Positions 17,714 to 25,470 of a DNA stretch of 64,000 bases are shown here, in pieces. How positions within the stretch are numbered: position 1 is the first letter of the stretch; each line of letters begins with the position of its first letter. Position numbers and translations under genes: made by a program. The stretch is from UBA6080 sp964607515 (GTDB lineage: Bacteria > Fermentibacterota > Fermentibacteria > Fermentibacterales > JCC-6): positions 1 through 64,000 of the forward strand of contig CAZSKU010000010.1 in NCBI GenBank assembly GCA_964607515.1. Reading direction: 5' to 3'. Below the pieces are notes generated by a model that saw nothing but the letters and a program-made list of their open reading frames with translations, ran no database searches and had not been told where the DNA came from.

Positions 17714-18438
17714 GCCGGCCCTGGTTCGACCTTCACAGCCATCTTGTCCCGGGGGTGGACGACGGTCCCGTCACCCCGGCGGAATCCCTGAGGATTCTGG
17801 AGAAAATGCGCCGGCAGATGCCGGAAGGATCCCTGGTGGTGGCTACCCCCCATTACTCGACGTCCATGTCCCTCTTCGCCCTTAGGTCCCGGATGGAGAA
17901 AAGCTGCCGGTTCGCCGAAAGGGTTTCCTGTCCGGAACTCAGGGTGGTCTGCGCCGGGGAGCTGAAACTGGGCATGCGATACTCCGGTTTCCACCAGCTT
18001 CTCGCCTATCCCGGAACCCGGCGGGTGCTGGTGGAGTTCACCCACGGTCTCATCTGGTTCGGAGCCCTGAGGCGCTGCATGCGGCTGATCAAGGGAGGAT
18101 ACCGGCCCGTGCTCGCCCATGCGGAAAGGTACCGGTGGGCCGGCGCTTCCAGGCTGAGGATCCTGTCGGGGTTTGGCGCCGGCGTCAGCATGAGCCTCAG
18201 GTCGCTGGCGGTTTCCAGGTTCAGGAAGAGGGCCGAATGGATAATTGAATCGGGCAGCTGCCATCTGGTGACGAGCGACTGCCACGAAGCTGACGACCCG
18301 GTCCTCGGGCAGGCCGCCAGGGAGCTGGTGGAGCGGCTTCGTCCCGGTTCCTGGGAGTCCCTGGCGGTTGAGAACCCGAGAAGGGTCCTGGAGGACGAGC
18401 CTCTTCCTCCCCTGACGGGGGGGCAGGGCCATGGCTGA
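17710..18438 (+). CDS. PHP-domain protein, CpsB/YwqE-type tyrosine phosphatase-like
   Basis: A 242-residue PHP hydrolase. The opening DLHSHLVPGVDDGP is the hallmark of the CpsB/CapC/YwqE manganese-dependent tyrosine phosphatases that regulate capsule and exopolysaccharide chain length. Further metal ligands fit TPHYS, GELKLGM, LAHAERY and TSDCHEADDP. The expected partner, a BY-kinase, is not in the window. The start GTG overlaps the methyltransferase stop. It precedes rfbD and gmhA, so a role in surface polysaccharide control is plausible. Confidence 0.85.
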   Translation: MSRPWFDLHSHLVPGVDDGPVTPAESLRILEKMRRQMPEGSLVVATPHYSTSMSLFALRSRMEKSCRFAERVSCPELRVVCAGELKLGMRYSGFHQLLAYPGTRRVLVEFTHGLIWFGALRRCMRLIKGGYRPVLAHAERYRWAGASRLRILSGFGAGVSMSLRSLAVSRFRKRAEWIIESGSCHLVTSDCHEADDPVLGQAARELVERLRPGSWESLAVENPRRVLEDEPLPPLTGGQGHG

Positions 18439-19228
18439 CATCCTGGTCGCCGGGTCCCGGGGACTTCTCGGGACAGCCCTTCTGGCGCGGCTCCGCGGGA
18501 GGGCCGCGGGTATGGACCTGCCGGAACTGGACATCACCGACCCGGATTCCGTGGCTGCGGCTGTGGACTCGGTCCGACCGGAGCTGATAGTCAACGCCGC
18601 GGCTCTCACGGACGTGGACAGGTGCCAGCTGGAGCCCGGGGAAGCCTTCAGGGTCCACCGGGACGGGGTCAGGAACCTGGCCGCCACCGGGATCAGGCTC
18701 GTCACCATCTCCACGGACCACGTGTTCACCTCCGGAAAATCACCCCTGATGGAATCGGAGCCGCCGGACCCGGCGAACCTCTACGGCGAGAGCAAGCTCG
18801 CGGGAGAGCTGGAGGCCCTGGCCGGCCCCGGCAACGTGGTGATCCGCACGTCATGGCTCTTCGGCCGGGAGCGGGGGCTGGTTCCATGGATTTTCGGCTC
18901 CCTCGCCGGGGGCGGGGAGGTCCGGGCGGTGGCGGACCAGACCGCCTGTGCAACCTACGTGTTCCATCTGGCCAGGGCCCTGGAGCGGGTGGCGGATACC
19001 GGGGCACGCGGGGTGTTCCACTGCGTGAATCCAGGAGCCCTGTCGCCCCTCCGGCTGGCTGAACTCCTGAGGAACAGGCTGGGCAGGGGGATGGTGCGCC
19101 CCGTGAACTGGTCGGACCTGGGGCGTCCCGCCCCGCGGCCGGTCTACTCAGCACTGGGGACCGAGAGGGAGGTTGTTCTTCCCCCCATCGAGGAGGCATT
19201 GGAAGAATGGTTGGGAACACTCGAATGA
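18431..19228 (+). CDS. rfbD: dTDP-4-dehydrorhamnose reductase-like protein
   Basis: A 265-residue extended short-chain dehydrogenase of the RmlD family. The NADPH-binding start is ILVAGSRGLLGTAL. VNAAALTDVDRCQ, the active-site ISTDHVF and the catalytic NLYGESK follow. RmlD makes dTDP-L-rhamnose for surface glycans. The chain is slightly shorter than the usual 285-300 residues. No other rml gene is in the window, so the nucleotide sugar could differ. It overlaps the upstream PHP gene by 8 bases and gmhA by 4. Confidence 0.88.
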   Translation: MADILVAGSRGLLGTALLARLRGRAAGMDLPELDITDPDSVAAAVDSVRPELIVNAAALTDVDRCQLEPGEAFRVHRDGVRNLAATGIRLVTISTDHVFTSGKSPLMESEPPDPANLYGESKLAGELEALAGPGNVVIRTSWLFGRERGLVPWIFGSLAGGGEVRAVADQTACATYVFHLARALERVADTGARGVFHCVNPGALSPLRLAELLRNRLGRGMVRPVNWSDLGRPAPRPVYSALGTEREVVLPPIEEALEEWLGTLE

Positions 19229-19770
19229 AAGCGTACCTTCGGGAAGCCGAGGGCTGCCTGGAGGGCTTCGATCTGGAGACCCTGGAGAGGGTGCTCTCCT
19301 GCATCCGGGAAGCCTTTTCCTCCGGAGGGAAACTCCTGATCTGCGGAAACGGCGGGAGCGCATCGGATGCCTCGCATATCGCGGGGGAACTGGTGGGAAG
19401 GTTCCGCCGTGAGAGGCGGCCGCTGCCCGCCCTGGCTCTCACCGTGGATCCGGCGGTGCTGACGGCCCTGTCCAACGACTACGGTTACGACCTGGTTTTC
19501 GCCCGGCAGGTCCGGGCACTGGGAAGGTCCGGCGACGTGCTGCTGGCGGTCACAACCAGCGGAACCTCGCCGAACGTGGTAGCCGCAGCGGAAGAGGCCC
19601 GGAGGATGGGCATCAGGGTGGCGGCCTTCACCGCATCAGGTCGGGAGGCCCCCTGGGCGGACATCCACTGGAAGACGCCGTCCCCGGTGACCAGCCATGC
19701 CCAGGAGGCTATGCTCGTGGCCTTCCATGCCCTGTGCGAAGCGCTGGAGGGGGAGATTGAGAAGGAATAG
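19225..19770 (+). CDS. gmhA: Phosphoheptose isomerase GmhA
   Basis: A 181-residue SIS-domain protein of the GmhA family, which converts sedoheptulose 7-phosphate to D-glycero-heptose 7-phosphate, the first step of ADP-heptose synthesis for LPS core. The signature GNGGSASDASHIAGEL is intact, with the following VGRFRRERRPLPA and the second sugar-phosphate motif TTSGTSPNV. ATG 19225 overlaps the rfbD stop (ATGA); ATG 19207 is an alternative six residues longer. Heptose synthesis supports a lipopolysaccharide-bearing diderm. Confidence 0.92.
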   Translation: MKAYLREAEGCLEGFDLETLERVLSCIREAFSSGGKLLICGNGGSASDASHIAGELVGRFRRERRPLPALALTVDPAVLTALSNDYGYDLVFARQVRALGRSGDVLLAVTTSGTSPNVVAAAEEARRMGIRVAAFTASGREAPWADIHWKTPSPVTSHAQEAMLVAFHALCEALEGEIEKE

Positions 19771-20797
19771 CATCCTTCTGAAGACCCTTCTGGGGGTTCT
19801 GGTAGCCGGTGCGACCCTCTGGCTCACCTTCAGGAACACCGACTGGCCGGAGCTGGCCAGCGCCTGGAACTCCGCCGCGCCGGCGCCCCTTCTCCTGGTG
19901 CTCCCCCTTCTGGCCGCCAGCTACGGTTTCAGGGTGCTCCGATGGAGGGTTCTGCTCAGGCATCTGGAGGTGATTCCCCTGAGGGTTCTGACACCTCCGG
20001 TTCTTGTGGCTTTCATGCTGAACAGCGTCTTTCCAGGCAGGATCGGGGAGGTTGTCAGGGCGGTGCTGCTCTCCAGGAGAACCGGGGTTTCCTTCTCTTC
20101 CGGGTTCGCCACGGTGGTTGTGGCCAGGCTGCTGGACGGGCTCACACTCTCCCTGATGACCCTCCTGGTGATGGCTTCCATGTGGGCGGATCTGGCGGCG
20201 TCCATCCGCTCCGGGCTGATCCTGGCGGGGGCCGGATACCTGGTGGTTCTGCTGGTCCTTGTTTCCCTGAGAAGATACCACGAAAAGACCGCCTCGGCGC
20301 TGGTCAGGCCCCTTAGGGCTTTTGGTCTGCGCCGCCCGGCGGACCGGGCCCGCTCCCTTCTGCTGAGCTTCGCCGCGGGACTGGACGTGATGAAAAGCCC
20401 CCGGGACTCCCTGAAGGCCGCAGCGCTCTCCCTTGGGGTCTGGGGCTGCCTCGTTCTCAGCGTAATACCAGTGTTCTGGAGCCTGGGAATCGGGTTCAGT
20501 TGGAACACCGCCCCGCTGGTGCTCGTTCTTGCGGGATTGGGAATGCTGATCCCCACCCCTGCCGGCACCGGCACCATCCACTACCTTCTCGGGGTTGTGT
20601 TCCCGGCCATAACGGGAGTGCCTGTGGTGTCCGCCCAGGCAATGGCCATCCTCTTTCATGCCACCCAGTTCCTTCCCATTATAGTCGCCGGCCTTCTTGC
20701 CCAGGGGACGGACTACACTAAGTCAACTAATCGCCGCATACTATTGTCTGACAGCGATATGCATTCCACGAGCCCCTCGGAGGGCTGCGATCCTTGA
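19757..20797 (+). CDS. YbhN/AglD-type integral membrane protein (UPF0104, LPG synthase TM region)
   Basis: A 346-residue polytopic membrane protein with about eight hydrophobic spans. It carries the family motifs FRVLRWRVLL, LNSVFPGRIGEVVRAVLL and a late LGMLIPTPAGTGTIHYLLG. This family is related to the flippase part of MprF and to AglD. Members are thought to act in lipid or glycolipid handling, but most are uncharacterised. TTG 19757 lies 14 bases inside gmhA with GGAGGGGGAG just before it. Its place after gmhA suggests envelope lipid or glycan work. Confidence 0.85.
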   Translation: MRRNSILLKTLLGVLVAGATLWLTFRNTDWPELASAWNSAAPAPLLLVLPLLAASYGFRVLRWRVLLRHLEVIPLRVLTPPVLVAFMLNSVFPGRIGEVVRAVLLSRRTGVSFSSGFATVVVARLLDGLTLSLMTLLVMASMWADLAASIRSGLILAGAGYLVVLLVLVSLRRYHEKTASALVRPLRAFGLRRPADRARSLLLSFAAGLDVMKSPRDSLKAAALSLGVWGCLVLSVIPVFWSLGIGFSWNTAPLVLVLAGLGMLIPTPAGTGTIHYLLGVVFPAITGVPVVSAQAMAILFHATQFLPIIVAGLLAQGTDYTKSTNRRILLSDSDMHSTSPSEGCDP

Positions 20798-20851
20798 CCG
20801 ATCCTTATATTACCTTGTGACATTACAGGTATGGGCGAGGAGCGGAAGCAA

Positions 20852-21106
20852 ATGCCTCATTACGATTACCAGTGCGAAAAGTGCCAACACCGTTATGAAA
20901 AGTTCCAGCAGATGACCGATGCTCCGGACACGGTCTGTCCGGAGTGCGGCGGTCCGGTGAAAAGGCTCATCGGCACCGGAGCAGGGCTGGTTTTCAAGGG
21001 AAGCGGTTTCTACGAGACCGACTACAAGCGTAAATCCTCCGCCTGCTCGGCACAGGGAGGCAAGGCTCCTTCCTGTTGCGAAGGATGCTGCAAGAAGGAC
21101 GACTGA
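20852..21106 (+). CDS. FmdB-family zinc ribbon protein
   Basis: An 84-residue small regulatory-type protein. The N-terminus MPHYDYQCEKC and the second pair CPECG make a CxxC-CxxC zinc ribbon of the FmdB family. The tail is rich in Cys (SCCEGCCKKDD), as in several anaerobes. The function of the family is unclear, with links to amidase regulation in one case. ATG 20852 is preferred over 20831 because GAGGAG at 20837-20842 is correctly spaced. A TATATT at 20806-20811 may be its own -10 box. Confidence 0.9.
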   Translation: MPHYDYQCEKCQHRYEKFQQMTDAPDTVCPECGGPVKRLIGTGAGLVFKGSGFYETDYKRKSSACSAQGGKAPSCCEGCCKKDD

Positions 21107-21131
21107 CCCGGACCGGGCGGCATGGGAATGA

Positions 21132-21158
21132 GAAGGGGGCGGCGAAGCCGCCCCCTTC
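21132..21158. terminator. Perfect 12-bp hairpin between convergent genes
   Basis: GAAGGGGGCGGC and GCCGCCCCCTTC pair perfectly across a GAA loop. It lies between the fmdB stop (plus strand) and the end of the minus-strand lipoprotein gene, so it probably ends transcription from both sides. No T-run is seen; the CTTC/GAAG end may serve. Confidence 0.75.
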
Positions 21159-21178
21159 GTGTAACCGGCGGAGCCGGT

Positions 21179-21643
21179 CTACATCATGTCGAATCCCTCG
21201 GCGATCACCCAGCGGCCGTTCTCCTTGATCAGCTTGACCTCGTCGGTCTCGCCGTCGACGGTGACCTCCACCCAGGCTTCCTCGCCCTCGATCCTCTCGG
21301 CGCCGAAGGTCATCTCCATGTCGGCGAACTCGGCGCTGAACATCTCGGACTTCATGAGAAGACTGACGAATCCGGCGGCATCGAGGCTGCTGATCTCGTC
21401 GGCGGTGGTTTCCACGCCCAGGAAGGCCATCATCTGAGCGGACTCCTCGGGGTTGACCTTCATCTCCTCCACGGAGGCGTTGAGCTCCTCGACCTGCTCC
21501 GCGGACATGCACTCGATGAGAGCTTTGCCGTCGCCTGTCTTAAGCGCGTTGAAGGCTTTCTCGACGGTGGCCTTGGGTCCGGGGGCCGCGCCGCAGCCGG
21601 CGATCAGAGCCACCAGGGCAGAGATGATCACGAGTTTCTTCAT
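21179..21643 (-). CDS. Small lipoprotein, DUF4878-like
   Basis: A 154-residue lipoprotein. The signal peptide ends in ALIAGC, giving lipidated Cys near residue 17. The mature part has a helix TVEKAFNALKTGDGKAL, an acidic helical middle, and a C-terminal beta half with VEVTVDGETDEVKLIKENG and WVIAEGFDMM. This helix then sheet layout resembles DUF4878/NTF2-like lipoproteins. It is strongly acidic. It follows the related lipoprotein at 21668-22156 on the same strand by 24 bases and shares its layout, suggesting duplication. Function unknown; surface or periplasmic. Confidence 0.75.
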   Translation of the reverse strand: MKKLVIISALVALIAGCGAAPGPKATVEKAFNALKTGDGKALIECMSAEQVEELNASVEEMKVNPEESAQMMAFLGVETTADEISSLDAAGFVSLLMKSEMFSAEFADMEMTFGAERIEGEEAWVEVTVDGETDEVKLIKENGRWVIAEGFDMM

Positions 21644-21667
21644 CGTTTTCTCCTGTTAGTTAGGGTT

Positions 21668-22156
21668 TCACTGAAGCGCGAAGCGCACTCCTTCGCCGCC
21701 AACCTTCCATTTTCCGTCTTCCAGCACCATCTGTACGTCACCGGTGATCGTATCACCCAGAAAAACCAGCTCCACCTCGATGGTGGCCAGGGAACCGGAT
21801 ACGGTCACATCTCCGGTTTCAAGGAAAGCATCCTCCATGATCCTCGCAAACAGGGGAGACTCCACCAGTCTGACCATCAACGGGGCGGTGCCGATGGTGT
21901 CAATCTCCCCGGCGTTCATCCCTATACCGTAGGACGCCAGCAGTGCGGAAGCCTCCTCGGGATTCCCGCGCATCCTCTCCAGACCGATTCCAGCCTCGAG
22001 AGAGTCGAGTGCCGCATGAGACAGATAGGATACCGCCCGTTCACCCCTTCCCTCCTTGGCGGCATCAAAGAGGGATTCCAGGGAAAGGGCCGGATCGCCG
22101 GAACCGGAACATGACAGAAGCAACAGAAGGCATACTGCTACCGGAACGATTCTCAA
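21668..22156 (-). CDS. Small lipoprotein, paralogue-like neighbour
   Basis: A 162-residue lipoprotein. The signal peptide MRIVPVAVCLLLLLSC gives Cys near residue 16. The mature part begins ALSLESLFDAAKEGRGERAVSYL and ends DVQMVLEDGKWKVGGEG, the same helix then sheet plan, with a terminal K/R-W-x-V strand, as the lipoprotein downstream at 21179. TTG at 22156 is chosen because it begins the signal peptide; the open frame upstream crosses the divergent promoter region and overlaps the binding-protein gene antisense. Ribosome site weak. Function unknown. Confidence 0.7.
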   Translation of the reverse strand: MRIVPVAVCLLLLLSCSGSGDPALSLESLFDAAKEGRGERAVSYLSHAALDSLEAGIGLERMRGNPEEASALLASYGIGMNAGEIDTIGTAPLMVRLVESPLFARIMEDAFLETGDVTVSGSLATIEVELVFLGDTITGDVQMVLEDGKWKVGGEGVRFALQ

Positions 22157-22202
22157 AGCCCCCCCCGGGAAAGCGAAAAAGCTTCTCCCCAAAAGAGATT
22201 TG

Positions 22203-22231
22203 ATTATAAGTGCTGGATTCGGATGTGAAAA
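22203..22231 (-). promoter_or_regulatory. Candidate promoter of the minus-strand lipoprotein pair
   Basis: On the minus strand TATAAT (22208-22203) is a perfect -10 box, with TTTTCA (22231-22226) 17 bases upstream as a modest -35. It would start transcription about 40 bases before the TTG start at 22156. Confidence 0.5.
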
Positions 22232-22245
22232 GGGCGAACCACGCC

Positions 22246-22287
22246 TTGTCCGGGAAACCGCGGTGCTGCATTTTAGGGAAACCGCGG
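22246..22287 (+). promoter_or_regulatory. Candidate promoter with two direct repeats, upstream of the binding-protein operon
   Basis: TTGTCC at 22246-22251 and CATTTT at 22269-22274 are 17 bases apart and could be -35 and -10 boxes, although the -10 is poor. GGGAAACCGCGG occurs twice (22252-22263 and 22276-22287), exactly 24 bases apart. The first copy lies in the spacer and the second just after the -10. Such placement suits a repressor binding on one DNA face. Confidence 0.4.
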
Positions 22288-22304
22288 CTGGAAGGAGGCC
22301 CCCT

Positions 22305-23621
22305 CTGGGCGCCCGTATCCTGTTGTTCCTTATGATTGTATGCCTGTCCTGCACCGGCGTGCCTTCCAGGTCGGAGGACGGGCAGGTGGAGGTGGTTTTC
22401 TGGCACGCCATGGGCGGGCCTCTGGGGGACATGCTGGAGGACACCCTGATCGCCGAGTTCAACATCCAGCATCCCCACATCCGGGTGGTTCCCGTCAACA
22501 TGGGGAACTACCGTGCCCTAAGCCAGAAGATCATGGCCTCGGTGATGGCCGGGTCGCCTCCGGGGGTGGCCCAGGCGTACGAGACATGGACAGCCCAGCT
22601 GATCCGAGGCGGGGTGATAGTACCGCTTGACTCCCTTGGGGATGCCGATCCCCTGTATTCCGATGATGACTGGAACGATTTCTACGAGGTGTTCCGGGAA
22701 AACAACACCTTCGATGGAAGGGTGTACAGCTTCCCCTTCAACAAGAGCGTACCCCTGATCTACTACAACGCCGACCTGTACGGGGAACTGGGTCTCGTGC
22801 CAGCCTCCACCTGGGATGAACAGCGACGTCTGCTTCAAGCCCTCTGTATCGACGCCAACGGGGACGGCGACTACCTGGACGGAGGTGACCGATGGGGCAC
22901 TGCCTTCGGCCCCAGCGTATGGACGTTCGAGTGTCTGCTGGCCCAGGCCGGGGGCTCCCTGCTGAGCGCAGACGGAAACGCATCGGCGTTCCAGGGGGCT
23001 GAGGGGGTGGAAGCTCTGGGCTTCCTCGCCGATCTGATCTACCGGGACCGGACGGCTTACCTCTCCTCCGGCTACGACCACCAGAGGGACTTTCTGGATG
23101 GGGGGCTGGGACAGGTCCAGGGGTCGGTCACCAGCCTGGCCTTCATGGAGGAGGAACTACAGCGGAGAAGGGAGGCCGGGCAACCGGCTTTCACCGTGGG
23201 AGTCGCCCCTCTGCCCGGTTTCAGGCGCAGCACTGTCTATATAGCCGGAACGAACGTGGTTCTCTTCAGAAATGAAGACCCGGAAGTGGTTGAGGCGGGC
23301 TGGGAGTTCATCAAGTGGTTTACCGCACCGGAACAGCAGGCCCGATGGTCCGCGGGAAGCGGTTATCTGCCGGCCAGGCGGTCAAGCCTGGAACACCCGG
23401 CCCTTCAGGAGAAGTTTCAGAGGTATCCGGGCCTTCCGTCGGTGATCGCGCAGGTGGAGACGGCGCTGTACGAGCCCCAGACCACCGCCTGGTACGACGG
23501 ACGGGAGTTCCTCTCGGAAGCGGTGGAAATAGCTCTGTACGGAAGGATGGCTCCGGGGGAGGCCCTGGACAGGGCCGCGGCCCTGACCGACGCGGAGATC
23601 CGGTCGGAAGCCCAACGGTAA
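22305..23621 (+). CDS. Extracellular solute-binding lipoprotein (family 1, UgpB-like)
   Basis: A sugar-type ABC solute-binding protein of about 438 residues. After a hydrophobic signal with a lipobox-like CLSC, the mature part starts VEVVFWHAMGG, as in UgpB/MalE-type proteins. SFPFNKSVPLIYYNADLY and the late AGWEFIKWFTAPEQQARW, typical of the family, are present. It probably binds a sugar or glycerophosphodiester. No permease or ATPase gene is in the window. The only start with a good ribosome site is CTG 22305, 6 bases after AGGAGG. GTG 22263 (14 residues longer) is in frame but lies inside the presumed promoter. Confidence 0.88.
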   Translation: MGARILLFLMIVCLSCTGVPSRSEDGQVEVVFWHAMGGPLGDMLEDTLIAEFNIQHPHIRVVPVNMGNYRALSQKIMASVMAGSPPGVAQAYETWTAQLIRGGVIVPLDSLGDADPLYSDDDWNDFYEVFRENNTFDGRVYSFPFNKSVPLIYYNADLYGELGLVPASTWDEQRRLLQALCIDANGDGDYLDGGDRWGTAFGPSVWTFECLLAQAGGSLLSADGNASAFQGAEGVEALGFLADLIYRDRTAYLSSGYDHQRDFLDGGLGQVQGSVTSLAFMEEELQRRREAGQPAFTVGVAPLPGFRRSTVYIAGTNVVLFRNEDPEVVEAGWEFIKWFTAPEQQARWSAGSGYLPARRSSLEHPALQEKFQRYPGLPSVIAQVETALYEPQTTAWYDGREFLSEAVEIALYGRMAPGEALDRAAALTDAEIRSEAQR

Positions 23622-23633
23622 GGGAGATTCCAT

Positions 23634-24641
23634 ATGAGCAGGTTTCTTGTGCCGGCGCTTCTGGCGTGCCGGCTCTGGGCGCAGGTACTCAGCGTGGCCG
23701 AAGCCAGGGCCGACCTGGACAACGACGGCATTCCGGATCTCCTGGGGCAGACCGTCACCATACAGGCGGTGGCCACCTGTGAAGGCACCCTCTTCTCATC
23801 CTCCGGCCTCAGCTTCTACGTCCAGGATGAGACAGGGGGCATCAACGTCTACGCCTACAGCTCCGCCTCCCCCGGGGACATCGGCGCCGGGGACCAGTAC
23901 CTTATAACCGGGGAGATCAAGTTCTACAACGGTCTTACCGAGATATCCCCCTCGGATCCGTCCGATTTCCAGTACCTGGGAAGTCCTGGTGTTCCCCAGC
24001 CCTTCTACCTGTCCCGGCACAGGAACATCAACGAATCCATGGAGGGGACCCTGGTGGTCTTCGGGAACATTTCCCAGAACCACTGGGTCACGGTGGTGGA
24101 CACCCCCTCGATGTCCGGCGACGGATGGAACTTCAGCGCCTGGAACGGCGACGCCCTGATCGCCGTCAGGGTGAACTCCACCACGGGCGTCGACCTTGCG
24201 GGCATAGTCCCGGGAACCCGGCTGGTGATGACGGGAATCGCCGGCCAGTACTCTTCCGCTCCCCCCTACGACACCGGTTACCAGCTCCTTCCCAGGTATC
24301 AGCAGGATCTCGAGGTCTCCAATCCATCCATTCCGGCCACGTTCCACCTGGAGGTGCAGGGGAACCCCTTTGCGCCGGTGCTGGGAGAGGTGATGACCGT
24401 GGAGTACGGAGGTCCTCCGGGTGTCCTGATGGACCTGACGGTCTTCGACAGGAGCGGCAGGGTGGCGGCCCGTCTGGCCGAGGGCATGCCCGCGGGCGAC
24501 CTGATGACCTGGGACGGTCGCAGCGACATGAACGAGATTCTCCCGATGGGACAGTACGTGATGCTGCTCGAGGGAACGACACCCTCCGGGGACAGGCTGA
24601 CCACCACTGAAACCGTGGTCATCGCAGCCCCGTTGAACTGA
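23634..24641 (+). CDS. Secreted protein with OB-fold-like domains and FlgD-like C-terminal domain
   Basis: A 335-residue secreted protein. After a signal peptide (about 1-17), residues about 20-115 and 120-235 each look like an OB-fold strand set (GQTVTIQAVATCEG, FYVQDETGGINVYAY, DQYLITGEIKF; then GTLVVFGNIS and GTRLVMTGIAGQY), the type called nucleic-acid-binding OB in secreted nucleases. Residues about 250-335 are a FlgD-like Ig domain with LTVFDRSGRVAARL, TWDGRSD and PMGQYVMLLEG. FlgD-like tails are used in this group as type IX-like sorting or anchoring domains. It lies 12 bases after the binding protein and 10 before the next gene. Confidence 0.75.
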   Translation: MSRFLVPALLACRLWAQVLSVAEARADLDNDGIPDLLGQTVTIQAVATCEGTLFSSSGLSFYVQDETGGINVYAYSSASPGDIGAGDQYLITGEIKFYNGLTEISPSDPSDFQYLGSPGVPQPFYLSRHRNINESMEGTLVVFGNISQNHWVTVVDTPSMSGDGWNFSAWNGDALIAVRVNSTTGVDLAGIVPGTRLVMTGIAGQYSSAPPYDTGYQLLPRYQQDLEVSNPSIPATFHLEVQGNPFAPVLGEVMTVEYGGPPGVLMDLTVFDRSGRVAARLAEGMPAGDLMTWDGRSDMNEILPMGQYVMLLEGTTPSGDRLTTTETVVIAAPLN

Positions 24642-24651
24642 AGGAGCGGAA

Positions 24652-25470
24652 ATGAACAAGCACCTTCTCTCCTTCATCGTGATGACGCTGTTCTCCATAC
24701 CCGCCCTGGGAGCCTTTGAAGACCTGGAACTGGGAATCGAGTGTCAGGCCATGGGCGGAACCGGAGTCGTGGCTGCGGGACTCCAGGGCATTCTCTGGAA
24801 CCCTGCATCCACCGCCTTTCTCGAGACTCCGGCCGCCTCAGCCGCCGGCCGGCTGCCCTATGGCCTCGCCGATTTCACCACCGCCGGCGCGGACTTCGCC
24901 ATGCCCCTGAAGGGAGGCTGGGCTCTTGGCGCCGGGATAAGGTGGTTCGGGGGGGACCTCTATTCCGAGCAGATACTTCATCTCACCGCGTCCAGAGCGT
25001 TGTCCGGGAGTTTCGCGGTGGGTGTGCAGCCTGTGTTCAGCCGGGCTTCCATTGCCGACGGCGCCCAGAGCTATGGAAGCGCCTGGACGGCGGATCTTTC
25101 TGTCGGTCTCTCGGCTTCGGTGTACGACCGGTGGACCCTGGGAGCATGTCTTCGGAATCCGTTCGAAGCCCGTATCGGGGATGGCGGGGAACACCTCGAG
25201 AACAGGATGGATATAGGAGTCCGGTTCGAGCCAGTAGCCGGCATGGCCTCGGCGTTTACGGTTTCCCGGGATTATCGGGGTACAAGACTCCGGGTGGGCC
25301 AGTCCCTCCCGCTGGGTCCCATGACGCTGTTCGCCGGGGCTAGGAGCGGGCCCGCCTCGGTCACCGGCGGGTTTTCCGCCCGGGTATCGGGCGTTGAGTT
25401 CTCCTACGCCGTGGAAACCCATTCGGAACTGAACCCCACCCACCAGGCGGGGGTCGGGTATGCTTTCTAA
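24652..25470 (+). CDS. PorV/FadL-like outer-membrane barrel
   Basis: A 272-residue predicted outer-membrane protein. Signal peptide about 1-20. The mature start has QAMGGTGVVAAG and GILWNPAS, the conserved opening of the PorV/PorQ/UPF0164 family of FadL-like barrels, where G-x-x-x-M-G-G and W-N-P-A recur. Alternating strands follow to an aromatic end (VGYAF), typical for barrel C-termini. PorV is the outer-membrane partner of the PorU sortase in type IX secretion; related proteins are common in the FCB group. The gene overlaps the next start by 11 bases. Confidence 0.75.
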   Translation: MNKHLLSFIVMTLFSIPALGAFEDLELGIECQAMGGTGVVAAGLQGILWNPASTAFLETPAASAAGRLPYGLADFTTAGADFAMPLKGGWALGAGIRWFGGDLYSEQILHLTASRALSGSFAVGVQPVFSRASIADGAQSYGSAWTADLSVGLSASVYDRWTLGACLRNPFEARIGDGGEHLENRMDIGVRFEPVAGMASAFTVSRDYRGTRLRVGQSLPLGPMTLFAGARSGPASVTGGFSARVSGVEFSYAVETHSELNPTHQAGVGYAF

